Made by a program: the position numbers and the translations under genes. This document shows, piece by piece, positions 1-6,152 of a stretch of 13,712 nucleotides of DNA (position 1 is the stretch's first letter; each line of letters begins with the position of its first letter). Source of the stretch: an uncultured Eubacteriales bacterium (lineage in GTDB: Bacteria > Bacillota > Clostridia > Oscillospirales > Oscillospiraceae). The stretch is taken from positions 1 through 13,712 of the forward strand of contig USPI01000017.1 of assembly GCA_900556535.1 (NCBI GenBank), in the 5' to 3' direction. A model generated the notes under the pieces. That model saw only the letters and a program-made list of their open reading frames with translations, did no database searches and was not told where the DNA came from.

Positions 1-73
1 GTGCTTATTTAGCATAAGCTGTTCTTACATTATCTAATTTTCAAGGTACTCTCGCTCGCCGCAAGCGGTGAGC
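1..73 (-). promoter_or_regulatory. Transcribed leader of a probable rRNA operon running off the left edge (boxA-like)
   Basis: This stretch lies just downstream of two strong leftward promoters and holds no reading frame. Read on the minus strand, ACCTTGAAAATTAGATA (31-47) resembles the boxA antitermination element in the leaders and spacers of Bacillota rRNA operons (core CTTTGAAAACT, recalled from memory). An imperfect hairpin (54-62 with 65-73, one mismatch on the minus strand) sits at the expected 5' end of the transcript. A second hairpin (3-8 with 14-19, 6 bp) lies at the edge. The rRNA gene itself is not visible, so the identity of the operon is inferred; a tRNA operon is the main alternative. 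Confidence 0.5.
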
Positions 74-79
74 TTTTAT

Positions 80-108
80 ATATTAGCAGATTCGTCACAA
101 CTTGTCAA
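80..108 (-). promoter_or_regulatory. Sigma-A promoter P2, proximal of a tandem pair facing left
   Basis: On the minus strand the -35 is a perfect TTGACA (103-108), the spacer is exactly 17 bases (86-102), and the -10 is TAATAT (80-85) preceded by TGC, an extended -10. Transcription would start near 73 and run off the left edge. Short A-runs just upstream (complement of T-runs at 113-117, 124-128 and 132-136) could act as an UP element. Confidence 0.8.
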
Positions 109-174
109 GAACTTTTTCAAAACTTTTTAAGTTTTTGTTTTGCTCTCGTTCGTCGTTTTCCGAAGTGCTTTGCT

Positions 175-203
175 AGAATAGCACCGCAAACGGCAAATGT
201 CAA
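175..203 (-). promoter_or_regulatory. Sigma-A promoter P1, distal of a tandem pair facing left
   Basis: On the minus strand the -35 is a perfect TTGACA (198-203), the spacer is 17 bases (181-197), and the -10 is TATTCT (175-180) preceded by TGC, an extended -10. It lies 95 bases upstream of P2 with identical geometry. Tandem near-consensus promoters upstream of a boxA-like leader are characteristic of rRNA operons. Confidence 0.8.
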
Positions 204-205
204 GC

Positions 206-235
206 TTTTTTTGAATCTTTTTTGAATCTTTTTTT
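206..235 (-). repeat. Three phased A-tracts upstream of promoter P1
   Basis: On the minus strand three A-runs of 7, 6 and 7 bases (complement of T-runs at 206-212, 218-223 and 229-235) are separated by the same pentamer GATTC. Their centres are about 11.5 bases apart, close to one helical turn. They sit immediately upstream of the P1 -35 box, where an UP element or intrinsic bend would contact the RNA polymerase alpha subunit. That function is inferred from position and composition. Confidence 0.6.
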
Positions 236-280
236 AAATCATTTTGAACATTCTAAATCTTGTGTTTTAAGGGTCATATT

Positions 281-322
281 GGCGCAAGATATGCGCCGCC
301 GAAGACAACTCTCCGACGGCGC
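281..322 (-). terminator. Overlapping GC-rich hairpins after the FAH-family gene, possible terminator
   Basis: Two mutually exclusive stems can form. Bases 293-301 pair with 314-322 (9 bp, one mismatch), and 281-286 pair with 292-297 (6 bp, loop of 5). They begin 10 bases beyond the stop codon of the FAH-family gene. No good U-run follows on the minus strand, so this is at best a weak intrinsic terminator. It lies between that gene and the strong leftward promoters. Confidence 0.35.
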
Positions 323-331
323 GTAATTGCA

Positions 332-1201
332 TCAGCCGACCGTATTTTCAAGTACGCCTATGCTCTCTATCTCGCAGCGAACGACATCGCCGGCGCGAAG
401 ATATTTTCTGACCGAGGGATCCATGCCCAAGGCAACGCCGCTGGGCGTGCCGGTCGCAATTACCGTGCCCGCCTTGAGGGTCATTCCCGCGGAGAGCTCC
501 TCGATGACATAGGGTATGTCGAATATCATCATACGCGTATTGCTGTTCTGGCGAAGCTCGCCGTTTACATAGCAGCGAATGTCAAGCTCAGGCATCGCGC
601 CGAGCTCATCGGCCGTGACGATGCACGGGCCCATCGGCGTAAAATCGTCGAGGCTCTTGCCGAAGTACCACTGCTTGTGCCGCGTCTGAAGATTTCGCGC
701 GGAAACGTCGTTTATTATTGTGTAACCGAAAATATACCTGCGTGCGTCGGCGGCCTTGACGTTTTTTGCGTCTCTGCCGATAATGACGCCCAGCTCCGCT
801 TCGTAATCGAGGCTGTCGCAGATGTCGAAATGTCCGTCGATGACGCCGCCGGGTGCGACGGCGCGATTCAGGCGCTTTGCAAAATACACGGCATCGCCGC
901 GCTGCACATCAAACGCCTTATCCGCACGGGTCGTTTCCTCAACGTGGTCGCGGTAGTTGAGGCCGAGGCAGATAATATCCTGATACGGCTCCGGAATGGG
1001 CGCATCGAGCGTCACGTCCGCGAGAGCTATCGTCCTCGCCGTCGGGGGAGTTGCGGGCAGTGCGCCGTCAAGCTCGCAGATGACGTCGTTCATGCTATGC
1101 CCCTCAAGTCCGAGCTCGCTTGCGGGAATTATGTTCTTTTCGTCCTCCGTGAGAACGCCGACGTCGCTATTTCCGTTGTATATATAAGTAACAAATTTCA
1201 T
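332..1201 (-). CDS. Fumarylacetoacetate hydrolase (FAH) family protein
   Basis: A 289-residue cytosolic protein of the FAH superfamily, whose members hydrolyse, decarboxylate or isomerise 2-oxo acids and acylpyruvates in catabolism of aromatic compounds, amino acids and sugars. The N-terminal third is variable. The catalytic fold starts at about residue 75 with LGLNYRDHVEE (79-89). Metal ligands are expected at E134 and E136 (in DYEAELGVIIG) and D165 (in NDVSARN). The GKSLDDFTPMGP motif (181-192) and ATGTPSGV (249-256) complete the active site. Length is normal for the bacterial group. The ATG follows the stop of the zinc-ribbon gene after one base, with GGAG about 10 bases upstream, so the two are probably translationally coupled. 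The exact substrate cannot be read from the sequence; family assignment is firm, reaction is not. Confidence 0.93.
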   Translation of the reverse strand: MKFVTYIYNGNSDVGVLTEDEKNIIPASELGLEGHSMNDVICELDGALPATPPTARTIALADVTLDAPIPEPYQDIICLGLNYRDHVEETTRADKAFDVQRGDAVYFAKRLNRAVAPGGVIDGHFDICDSLDYEAELGVIIGRDAKNVKAADARRYIFGYTIINDVSARNLQTRHKQWYFGKSLDDFTPMGPCIVTADELGAMPELDIRCYVNGELRQNSNTRMMIFDIPYVIEELSAGMTLKAGTVIATGTPSGVALGMDPSVRKYLRAGDVVRCEIESIGVLENTVG

Positions 1202-1202
1202 C

Positions 1203-1685
1203 TTACAGCATCTCCGTTATCGCGCCGAAAATCTGTCCGACAAAGGGAACGGGCTCCTTGCGGCCGAAATACGCATTGCGCGCGCCGAGGAATGCAAGGG
1301 CGACGAGCAGGAGCGTGTTGAGCTTCTTTGCGGGCTTGCCGAGGTATGGCACCGCGCCGACGACGCCGTTGAGCACGTGCAGACCGAGGAGCATCGCGGA
1401 CTGCTTTGCGTGGTACTTGACAAGCTCGGAGCCGCCGCCTTTTATGAGCGAATAAATAAACACAGGTCCGATGTACCCCGCGGCAGCGAGGTCTCGCTCC
1501 TTGAATTCGTCGGGCAGCTTGTCGTCCTCGGTCATCCGGACGCTTGATTTTTCAAATGCTTCCTGCATATATCTGAGTATGGGGTTGTCGAAAATATCGC
1601 CGTCGCGCTCGGGCTTCCAGCCGCAGCGCAGGCAGACCTTGCCGCCATCGGGGATATACGTTCCGCACTTTGGGCAACTTCTCAT
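1203..1685 (-). CDS. Zinc-ribbon membrane protein of unknown function
   Basis: About 160 residues. The N-terminus is a zinc ribbon with two CxxC knuckles, C4/C7 (CPKCG) and C18/C21 (CLRCG). A charged linker with no clear motif follows, then a hydrophobic C-terminal half with two or three likely membrane segments (roughly 72-86, 95-117 and 124-145). The YHAKQSAMLLGLHVLN stretch recalls the DUF4870/Tic20-like small membrane proteins, which carry a similar H-x-K-Q motif before a helix. The frame extends upstream to a GTG (1694), but the ATG at 1685 is preferred because AAAGGTG lies six bases before it. It is the first gene of a unit with the FAH-family gene, driven by the promoter at 1735-1763. 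Function is unknown. Confidence 0.8.
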   Translation of the reverse strand: MRSCPKCGTYIPDGGKVCLRCGWKPERDGDIFDNPILRYMQEAFEKSSVRMTEDDKLPDEFKERDLAAAGYIGPVFIYSLIKGGGSELVKYHAKQSAMLLGLHVLNGVVGAVPYLGKPAKKLNTLLLVALAFLGARNAYFGRKEPVPFVGQIFGAITEML

Positions 1686-1705
1686 AATTATCACCTTTCT
1701 ATGTA

Positions 1706-1721
1706 CGGCGGCGCACCGCCG
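1706..1721 (-). other. Perfect 6-bp GC hairpin in the 5' leader of the zinc-ribbon gene
   Basis: CGGCGG (1706-1711) pairs with CCGCCG (1716-1721) across a four-base loop. On the minus strand it lies between the promoter at 1735-1763 and the ribosome binding site of the zinc-ribbon gene. No U-run follows, so it is not a convincing terminator for the upstream hydrolase gene. It may stabilise the leader. Confidence 0.4.
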
Positions 1722-1734
1722 AATGCTGTCTTAT

Positions 1735-1763
1735 ATTCTATTATCATCGCAATTTTAAGTCAA
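1735..1763 (-). promoter_or_regulatory. Sigma-A promoter for the zinc-ribbon/FAH unit
   Basis: On the minus strand TTGACT (1758-1763) and TAGAAT (1735-1740) are separated by exactly 17 bases. The -35 box overlaps the stop codon of the SleB-like hydrolase gene. The predicted start, near 1728, gives a leader of about 43 bases before the ATG at 1685. Confidence 0.65.
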
Positions 1764-2428
1764 GCGCAAAATATATGCCTGCCGATGGTGAGCATCTGCG
1801 GGCGCGACCATATCCATTTGCTCGTTGCGGTCGCGGGATTGAAGTAATAGATCGCGCCGCCTGTTGGATCCGAACCCGCGAGAGCCTCGCGTGCGGCCCT
1901 GTAAGCGCTGTCTGCGATGGGCTGGTCAAACTGTCCGTCGTCAAGGCAGGAGAACGCTCCGCTTTGATACACGACGCCGGAGAGCGAATTGGGGAACGAG
2001 GGATGGTCAATGCGGTTTAAAACCACCGCTCCAACCGCGACCTGACCTATATACGGCTCACCGCGCGCCTCGGCGGATATGAGCCGCGCAAGGAGATACA
2101 CTTCGCCCTCCGCCGCGCCGGACGCCGCAGGCTCGTAGATGCCCAGCGCCGCGAGGGTCTTGTCCCCTGCCTGACCGTCGGCGTTAAGTCCGTTTTGCCG
2201 CTGAAAATATCTCACCGCACGCTCTGTCGCGCTGCCGTAGACGCCGTCTATACCGCCGTCGTAATAGCCCCAGCTTTTGAGCCGTGTCTGTATCTGCGTG
2301 ACCGTCGCTCCCGACGAGCCTCGCTTATATACCGCCGCCTCCGCCGACTGCGCAAGGGCGATGATGAAAATGTTCACCGCGAATATCAGGGCAACGGCGA
2401 GGATTATCTTTTTATGCTTGACGCTCAT
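1760..2428 (-). CDS. Secreted SleB-like cell-wall hydrolase with peptidoglycan-binding domain
   Basis: 222 residues from the chosen start. A basic N-terminus and hydrophobic core (about 8-27) form a signal peptide, with likely cleavage after AEA near residue 31. Residues about 36-96 are a PG_binding_1 domain (GVYGSATERAVRYFQ, then TLAALGI). Residues about 108-222 are a Hydrolase_2/SleB-CwlJ domain containing LISAEARGEPY, where E120 matches the expected catalytic glutamate, followed by AVGAVVLNR and the C-terminal IYYFNP. This family cleaves peptidoglycan as a lytic transglycosylase. SleB itself degrades spore cortex at germination, but vegetative relatives exist, so a spore role is only possible. 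The ATG at 2428 is chosen because GGGAG lies about 10 bases before it; the longer frame to 2479 would begin at the rnf terminator. No convincing promoter is seen upstream. Confidence 0.88.
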   Translation of the reverse strand: MSVKHKKIILAVALIFAVNIFIIALAQSAEAAVYKRGSSGATVTQIQTRLKSWGYYDGGIDGVYGSATERAVRYFQRQNGLNADGQAGDKTLAALGIYEPAASGAAEGEVYLLARLISAEARGEPYIGQVAVGAVVLNRIDHPSFPNSLSGVVYQSGAFSCLDDGQFDQPIADSAYRAAREALAGSDPTGGAIYYFNPATATSKWIWSRPQMLTIGRHIFCA

Positions 2429-2477
2429 TTTAACATCACTCCCAAGCATATTCTGCCGCAAACGTGCTCCGATATGC

Positions 2478-2513
2478 AAAAAATGCCCGAACGGCTTTTC
2501 GTTCGGGCATTTT
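2478..2513 (-). terminator. Rho-independent terminator of the rnf operon
   Basis: AAAATGCCCGAACG (2480-2493) pairs perfectly with 2500-2513, giving a 14-bp stem with a 6-base loop. On the minus strand the stem runs into a T-run (complement of 2478-2483). It starts about 20 bases after the rnfB stop codon and separates rnf from the SleB-like gene. Confidence 0.88.
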
Positions 2514-2533
2514 ATGAATTATGAATTTTTGCG

Positions 2534-3328
2534 TCAGTTCTGGACCTTGATGATGTGGCGCGGGCAGATGTCGGAGCAGTGTCCGCACTGTACGCACTTG
2601 GAAACATCGATGCGAGCCAGATTGTCCTTGATGACGATAGCGTCCGCGGGGCACTCGCGCTGGCACTTCATGCAGCCGATGCAGCCCTCGTCGCAGATCT
2701 TCATGACGGCAGCGCCCTTGTCGCAGCTTGAGCAGGCGACGAGAACGTGCTGATCGTAAGGAACGAGCTTGACGAGCTTCTTCGGGCAGGCGTCAACACA
2801 CGCACCGCAGCCGACGCACTTCTCGCGATTGACCTTGGCAACACCGTCAACGATGCTCATTGCGCCGAACTGGCAGGCATTTGCGCAGTTGCCGAGTCCG
2901 ATGCAGGCGAAGCGGCAGTCCATATTGCTCTTGCCGCCGAACAGCATTGCTGCCTGGCAGTTCTGAGGACCGTTGTAATTAAAGCGCTTGGATGCGTGAC
3001 CTTCCGTACCCGAGCAGGGAACGAAAGCGACCATCTTCTGCATGTCGCCGGCGGAAACACCCATGATCTCCGCTATCTTTGCCGCTGCCTCGGGGCCTGC
3101 GGCAACACACTTGTTGACAGGAGCCTCGCCCTTTGCGACCGCGGCGGCATAGCCGTCACAGCCGGGGAAGCCGCAGCCGCCGCAGTTTGCGCCGGCAAGG
3201 CACTCACGAACCTCTGCCTGCTTGGGATCCACTTCAACGTAGAATATCTTCGAGGCGAACGCAAGGATCGCGCCGAACAGCGCACCGAGAACGCCGAGAA
3301 CGATAATACCGTAAATAACTAATTGCAT
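2534..3328 (-). CDS. rnfB: Rnf complex subunit B, multi-cluster iron-sulfur ferredoxin subunit
   Basis: 264 residues. This is the electron-entry subunit of the ferredoxin:NAD+ oxidoreductase and accepts electrons from reduced ferredoxin. One N-terminal membrane helix (about 3-28) is followed by the RnfB-specific four-cysteine domain C49/C52/C57/C74 (ANCGGCGFPGCDGYA). Then come ferredoxin-type sets C138/C142/C148/C152, C171/C174/C177/C181, C216/C219/C222/C226 and C245/C248/C251/C255, enough for about five [4Fe-4S] clusters. Further cysteines (105, 124, 199, 202, 212) are unassigned. It is longer than the proteobacterial form (about 190 residues), as in clostridial Rnf. It is last in the operon, 15 bases after rnfA, and is followed by the terminator. 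Confidence 0.97.
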   Translation of the reverse strand: MQLVIYGIIVLGVLGALFGAILAFASKIFYVEVDPKQAEVRECLAGANCGGCGFPGCDGYAAAVAKGEAPVNKCVAAGPEAAAKIAEIMGVSAGDMQKMVAFVPCSGTEGHASKRFNYNGPQNCQAAMLFGGKSNMDCRFACIGLGNCANACQFGAMSIVDGVAKVNREKCVGCGACVDACPKKLVKLVPYDQHVLVACSSCDKGAAVMKICDEGCIGCMKCQRECPADAIVIKDNLARIDVSKCVQCGHCSDICPRHIIKVQN

Positions 3329-3343
3329 ATCATCGCCCTCCCA

Positions 3344-3928
3344 TTAAAAGATCTTCATGCCGCTGAAGCCCATGAAGGCCAGAGCGAGCAGCGAAGCGGT
3401 GACGAGGCAGATCGGGAAGCCCTCGAAGCTCTCCGGGTACTCTGCAAACTCGACGCGCTCACGCACGGATGCAAACAGCACGATAGCGAGCAGGAAGCCG
3501 AGACCGCCGGTGATACCGTAGACGGTGGATTCGAGGAAGTTGTACTTATTCTGAACGTTCAGAAGAACAACACCGAGAACTGCGCAGTTGGTGGTGATAA
3601 GGGGCAGGTAAATGCCCAGTGCCGAATACAGCGAGGGAATGGACTTCTTCAGGAACATCTCGACGAACTGAACGAGAGCGGCGATGACCAGAATGAAGGT
3701 CAGGGTCTGAAGGAAGCCGAGGCTCAGGGGCATGAGAACATACTCATTGACGACCCAGCAGATAGCCGATGCAAGACCCATAACGAAGGTGACGGCAAGA
3801 CCCATACCGACAGCGGTGTCGACCTTGCTCGAGCAGCCCAGGAAGGGGCAGCAGCCGAGGAACTGGGAGAAAATGAAGTTGTTTATAAGAATTGCGCCCA
3901 GAGAGATAGAAAGAATACTTGTAAGCAT
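3344..3928 (-). CDS. rnfA: Rnf complex subunit A, integral membrane protein
   Basis: 194 residues, almost entirely hydrophobic, with about six membrane helices. RnfA and RnfE are homologous and pack in inverted orientation to form the membrane core, holding a [2Fe-2S] cluster between conserved cysteines. Candidates here are C26/C27 in SQFLGCCPFLGCS and C115 in TTNCAVLGVVLLN. It is the subunit through which electron flow is linked to Na+ or H+ movement. The start overlaps the stop of rnfE by one base (TAATG), so translation is probably coupled. Length and motifs are normal for the family. Confidence 0.97.
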   Translation of the reverse strand: MLTSILSISLGAILINNFIFSQFLGCCPFLGCSSKVDTAVGMGLAVTFVMGLASAICWVVNEYVLMPLSLGFLQTLTFILVIAALVQFVEMFLKKSIPSLYSALGIYLPLITTNCAVLGVVLLNVQNKYNFLESTVYGITGGLGFLLAIVLFASVRERVEFAEYPESFEGFPICLVTASLLALAFMGFSGMKIF

Positions 3929-4587
3929 TACTTATTTCCCTCCTTTTCTTTCTTTTCGGCGGACTTACGCAGAGCATACTGCATAAGAGCGATCAGGCAG
4001 CCGAGGGTAAGGAAGCCGCCGAAGGGCATGGTCAGGAGCTTCGCGCCGTACTCCTCGGGGAATATCTGGAGACCGTTGCCGGTGCCGATACCGCTGATGG
4101 TATTGATGATACCCTTGCCGAAGGAGCCGGAGCCGAGGAACTCACGGATGACACACATGATGGTCAGGACGATGGTGTAGCCAAGGCCCTGGAAAATGCC
4201 GTCGAGTGCGGAAGCGCCGATGGTGTTTTTCGCGGCGAACGCCTCTGCGCGGCCGATGATGATGCAGTTGACGACGATCAGGGGGATGAACACGCCCAGA
4301 GACTCGCTCAGTGCGGGAACGTATGCCTGAAGCAGAAGGTCAACTATCGTAACGAAGCCTGCAATGATAACGACGAAAACTGCGATACGGATGTCATTGG
4401 GAATGACCTTGCGCATTGCGGAGATAACGACGTTGCAGCAGGTGAGGATGATAAGTACGGATATGCCCATGCCGATGCCGTTGAAGAACATCGTGGTGAT
4501 AGCCATGGTCGAGCACATACCGAGAAGCTGGACCAGAACGGGGTTATTGGTAATAAGGCCGTCCCTGAACTGTTTTTTAATATTCAT
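3928..4587 (-). CDS. rnfE: Rnf complex subunit E, integral membrane protein
   Basis: 219 residues with about six membrane helices, homologous to RnfA. Conserved features include NNPVLVQLLGMCS (14-26) with C25 and PLIVVNCIIIGRAEAFA (102-118) with C108. These are the positions expected to share the intramembrane [2Fe-2S] cluster with RnfA. The C-terminus ends in a charged lysine- and glutamate-rich tail. The gene starts 12 bases after rnfG with AGGAGG upstream (GGAGGTCAGACG before ATG), and overlaps rnfA by one base. Confidence 0.97.
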   Translation of the reverse strand: MNIKKQFRDGLITNNPVLVQLLGMCSTMAITTMFFNGIGMGISVLIILTCCNVVISAMRKVIPNDIRIAVFVVIIAGFVTIVDLLLQAYVPALSESLGVFIPLIVVNCIIIGRAEAFAAKNTIGASALDGIFQGLGYTIVLTIMCVIREFLGSGSFGKGIINTISGIGTGNGLQIFPEEYGAKLLTMPFGGFLTLGCLIALMQYALRKSAEKKEKEGNK

Positions 4588-4599
4588 CGTCTGACCTCC

Positions 4600-5124
4600 T
4601 TAACCCAAAGTGCTGACGGCAGCGATGGCTGCGTCAACCGCCGTGCAGACTGCGCGGGAGGTGATGGTCGCACCGGTGATGGCGTTGATGACGCCGCCGT
4701 CTTTGGTGACCTTCGCCTGATCTGCGCTTATGCCGACGAACTGATCTTTAAACTCGGCGTTGCTTGCCTTGGAGCCGAGACCGCTGGTCTCGGAGCTGGA
4801 AATGATGGAGATGCCGTTGCAGCTGAGGTCTGCGTTGACGCCGACTGCGACGGTGATCATTCCCTGAGAGCCGGAGACGTTTGCTTCGACGATCCAGTCG
4901 CCGTTATTGGTCTTGTAGACCTTGCTGACCTCGCCGCGCTCGCCGGTATACTCGACCTCTTCATAGCTGTCGAAATCCATGACTGCGCCGTAGGCCTCTG
5001 CGGTCTTCTGCTCTTTGTACAGTCTGATGGGCTCCTCGGTGACCATGTTGGTCAGACCGAGAACGCCGGCAACGAGTGCGGAGACGAGGAACAGAATGAG
5101 GGTAAGCTTTACTATCTTATTCAT
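4600..5124 (-). CDS. rnfG: Rnf complex subunit G, covalent FMN-binding protein
   Basis: 174 residues. One N-terminal membrane helix (about 5-25) anchors an extracytoplasmic FMN_bind domain. Family hallmarks are ETSGLGSK (113-120) and TGATITS (150-156). FMN is expected to be attached by a phosphoester bond to T155, the second threonine of the S/T-G-A-T-x-T motif. It passes electrons between RnfD and the rest of the complex. It is a little shorter than many RnfG proteins but all key motifs are present. The start codon shares one base with the stop of rnfD (TAATG). Confidence 0.96.
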   Translation of the reverse strand: MNKIVKLTLILFLVSALVAGVLGLTNMVTEEPIRLYKEQKTAEAYGAVMDFDSYEEVEYTGERGEVSKVYKTNNGDWIVEANVSGSQGMITVAVGVNADLSCNGISIISSSETSGLGSKASNAEFKDQFVGISADQAKVTKDGGVINAITGATITSRAVCTAVDAAIAAVSTLG

Positions 5125-6152
5125 TATGCTTTTGCCTCCTTTGCTGCCTTTTTGGCTGTCTTGAGGTCTTCCTTCGTCACGCCGAACTGACGGCCGCGGG
5201 TACCCTTATCGATAGCCCACGAGCACAGGTTCATGATGAGGATAGCGAAGGAAACGCCCTCGGGGAAGCCACCGAAGTAACGGATGAGAACGGTCAGCGC
5301 GCCGCAGCCGAAGCCGAACAGGAGCTGTCCGTTGAGGGTCACGGGGCTGGAGGAGTAGTCGGTAGCCATGAAGAACGCACCGAGCACCAGACCGCCGGAC
5401 AGAAGGTTATAAAGCATCCAATCGAGGTTGGAGTAGCCGTATCTCGGGAAGATGAAGGTCAGGATGGCGACGGTGCCGATGAAGGCAACGGGGATACGCC
5501 AGCTTATGACCTTGCGGATGAGCAGGTATGCGCCGCCGATGAGCAGTGCAAGGGTGCTTATCTCGCCCAGAGAGCCGGGCATGAAGCCGAGGAACATATC
5601 AAGGAAATCAAAGCCCTGAGCCGCGACGTCGCCGCCCTCCTTGAGGATGCTCAGCGGGGTAGCCATGGTGACGGCATCAGCCGCAACGACGGCCTTGCCG
5701 AACATCTTGGGGACCGCCCAGCTTGTCATGGTGGCAGTCCATGAGAAGAACAGGAATGCACGGCCTGCAAGCGCGGGGTTAACGAAGTTCTTGCCGATGC
5801 CGCCGTAAAGCTGCTTTACGATGACGATGGCGAAGAACGTGCCGACGACGGGCATCCACAGCGGTGCGTCCTTGGGCAGGCACAGCACGAGCAGTATGCC
5901 GGTGACGCAGGCGGAAAGGTCGCCTATCGACGAGGGCTTCTTCATCAGCTTGCGGTAGCCCCACTCGAAGAACACTGCCGAAACGACGCTTATCGCAAGC
6001 AGTGCCAGAGCGTGGAAACCGAACTGGTAGACCGCAAACACCATTGCGGGAGCAAGAGCGATGATAACGTCGAGCATGATGCGCGATGCATCGGTCTTGG
6101 TTCTTACCTGCGGCTGATAAGAGGCGTCAAATGTATATTCTTTTGCTTTCAC
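5124..6152 (-). CDS. rnfD: Rnf complex subunit D, membrane FMN-binding protein
   Basis: 342 residues, NQR2/RnfD family, with about nine or ten membrane helices. The covalent FMN site is expected at T165 within TMATPL (162-167), the family S/T-x-A-T-P-L motif. GGIGKNFVNPALAGRAFL (about 117-134) is another strongly conserved block. A C-terminal lysine- and alanine-rich cytosolic tail follows. The start overlaps the end of rnfC by four bases (ATGA). RnfD is the subunit most often assigned to cation translocation, but which ion is used cannot be told from the sequence. Confidence 0.97.
   Translation of the reverse strand: MKAKEYTFDASYQPQVRTKTDASRIMLDVIIALAPAMVFAVYQFGFHALALLAISVVSAVFFEWGYRKLMKKPSSIGDLSACVTGILLVLCLPKDAPLWMPVVGTFFAIVIVKQLYGGIGKNFVNPALAGRAFLFFSWTATMTSWAVPKMFGKAVVAADAVTMATPLSILKEGGDVAAQGFDFLDMFLGFMPGSLGEISTLALLIGGAYLLIRKVISWRIPVAFIGTVAILTFIFPRYGYSNLDWMLYNLLSGGLVLGAFFMATDYSSSPVTLNGQLLFGFGCGALTVLIRYFGGFPEGVSFAILIMNLCSWAIDKGTRGRQFGVTKEDLKTAKKAAKEAKA

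Noticed and set aside
260..1321. 353-codon plus-strand open frame
   Set aside because: It is antisense to the FAH-family gene, which has clear family motifs and a ribosome binding site. The long frame follows from GC-biased third codon positions.
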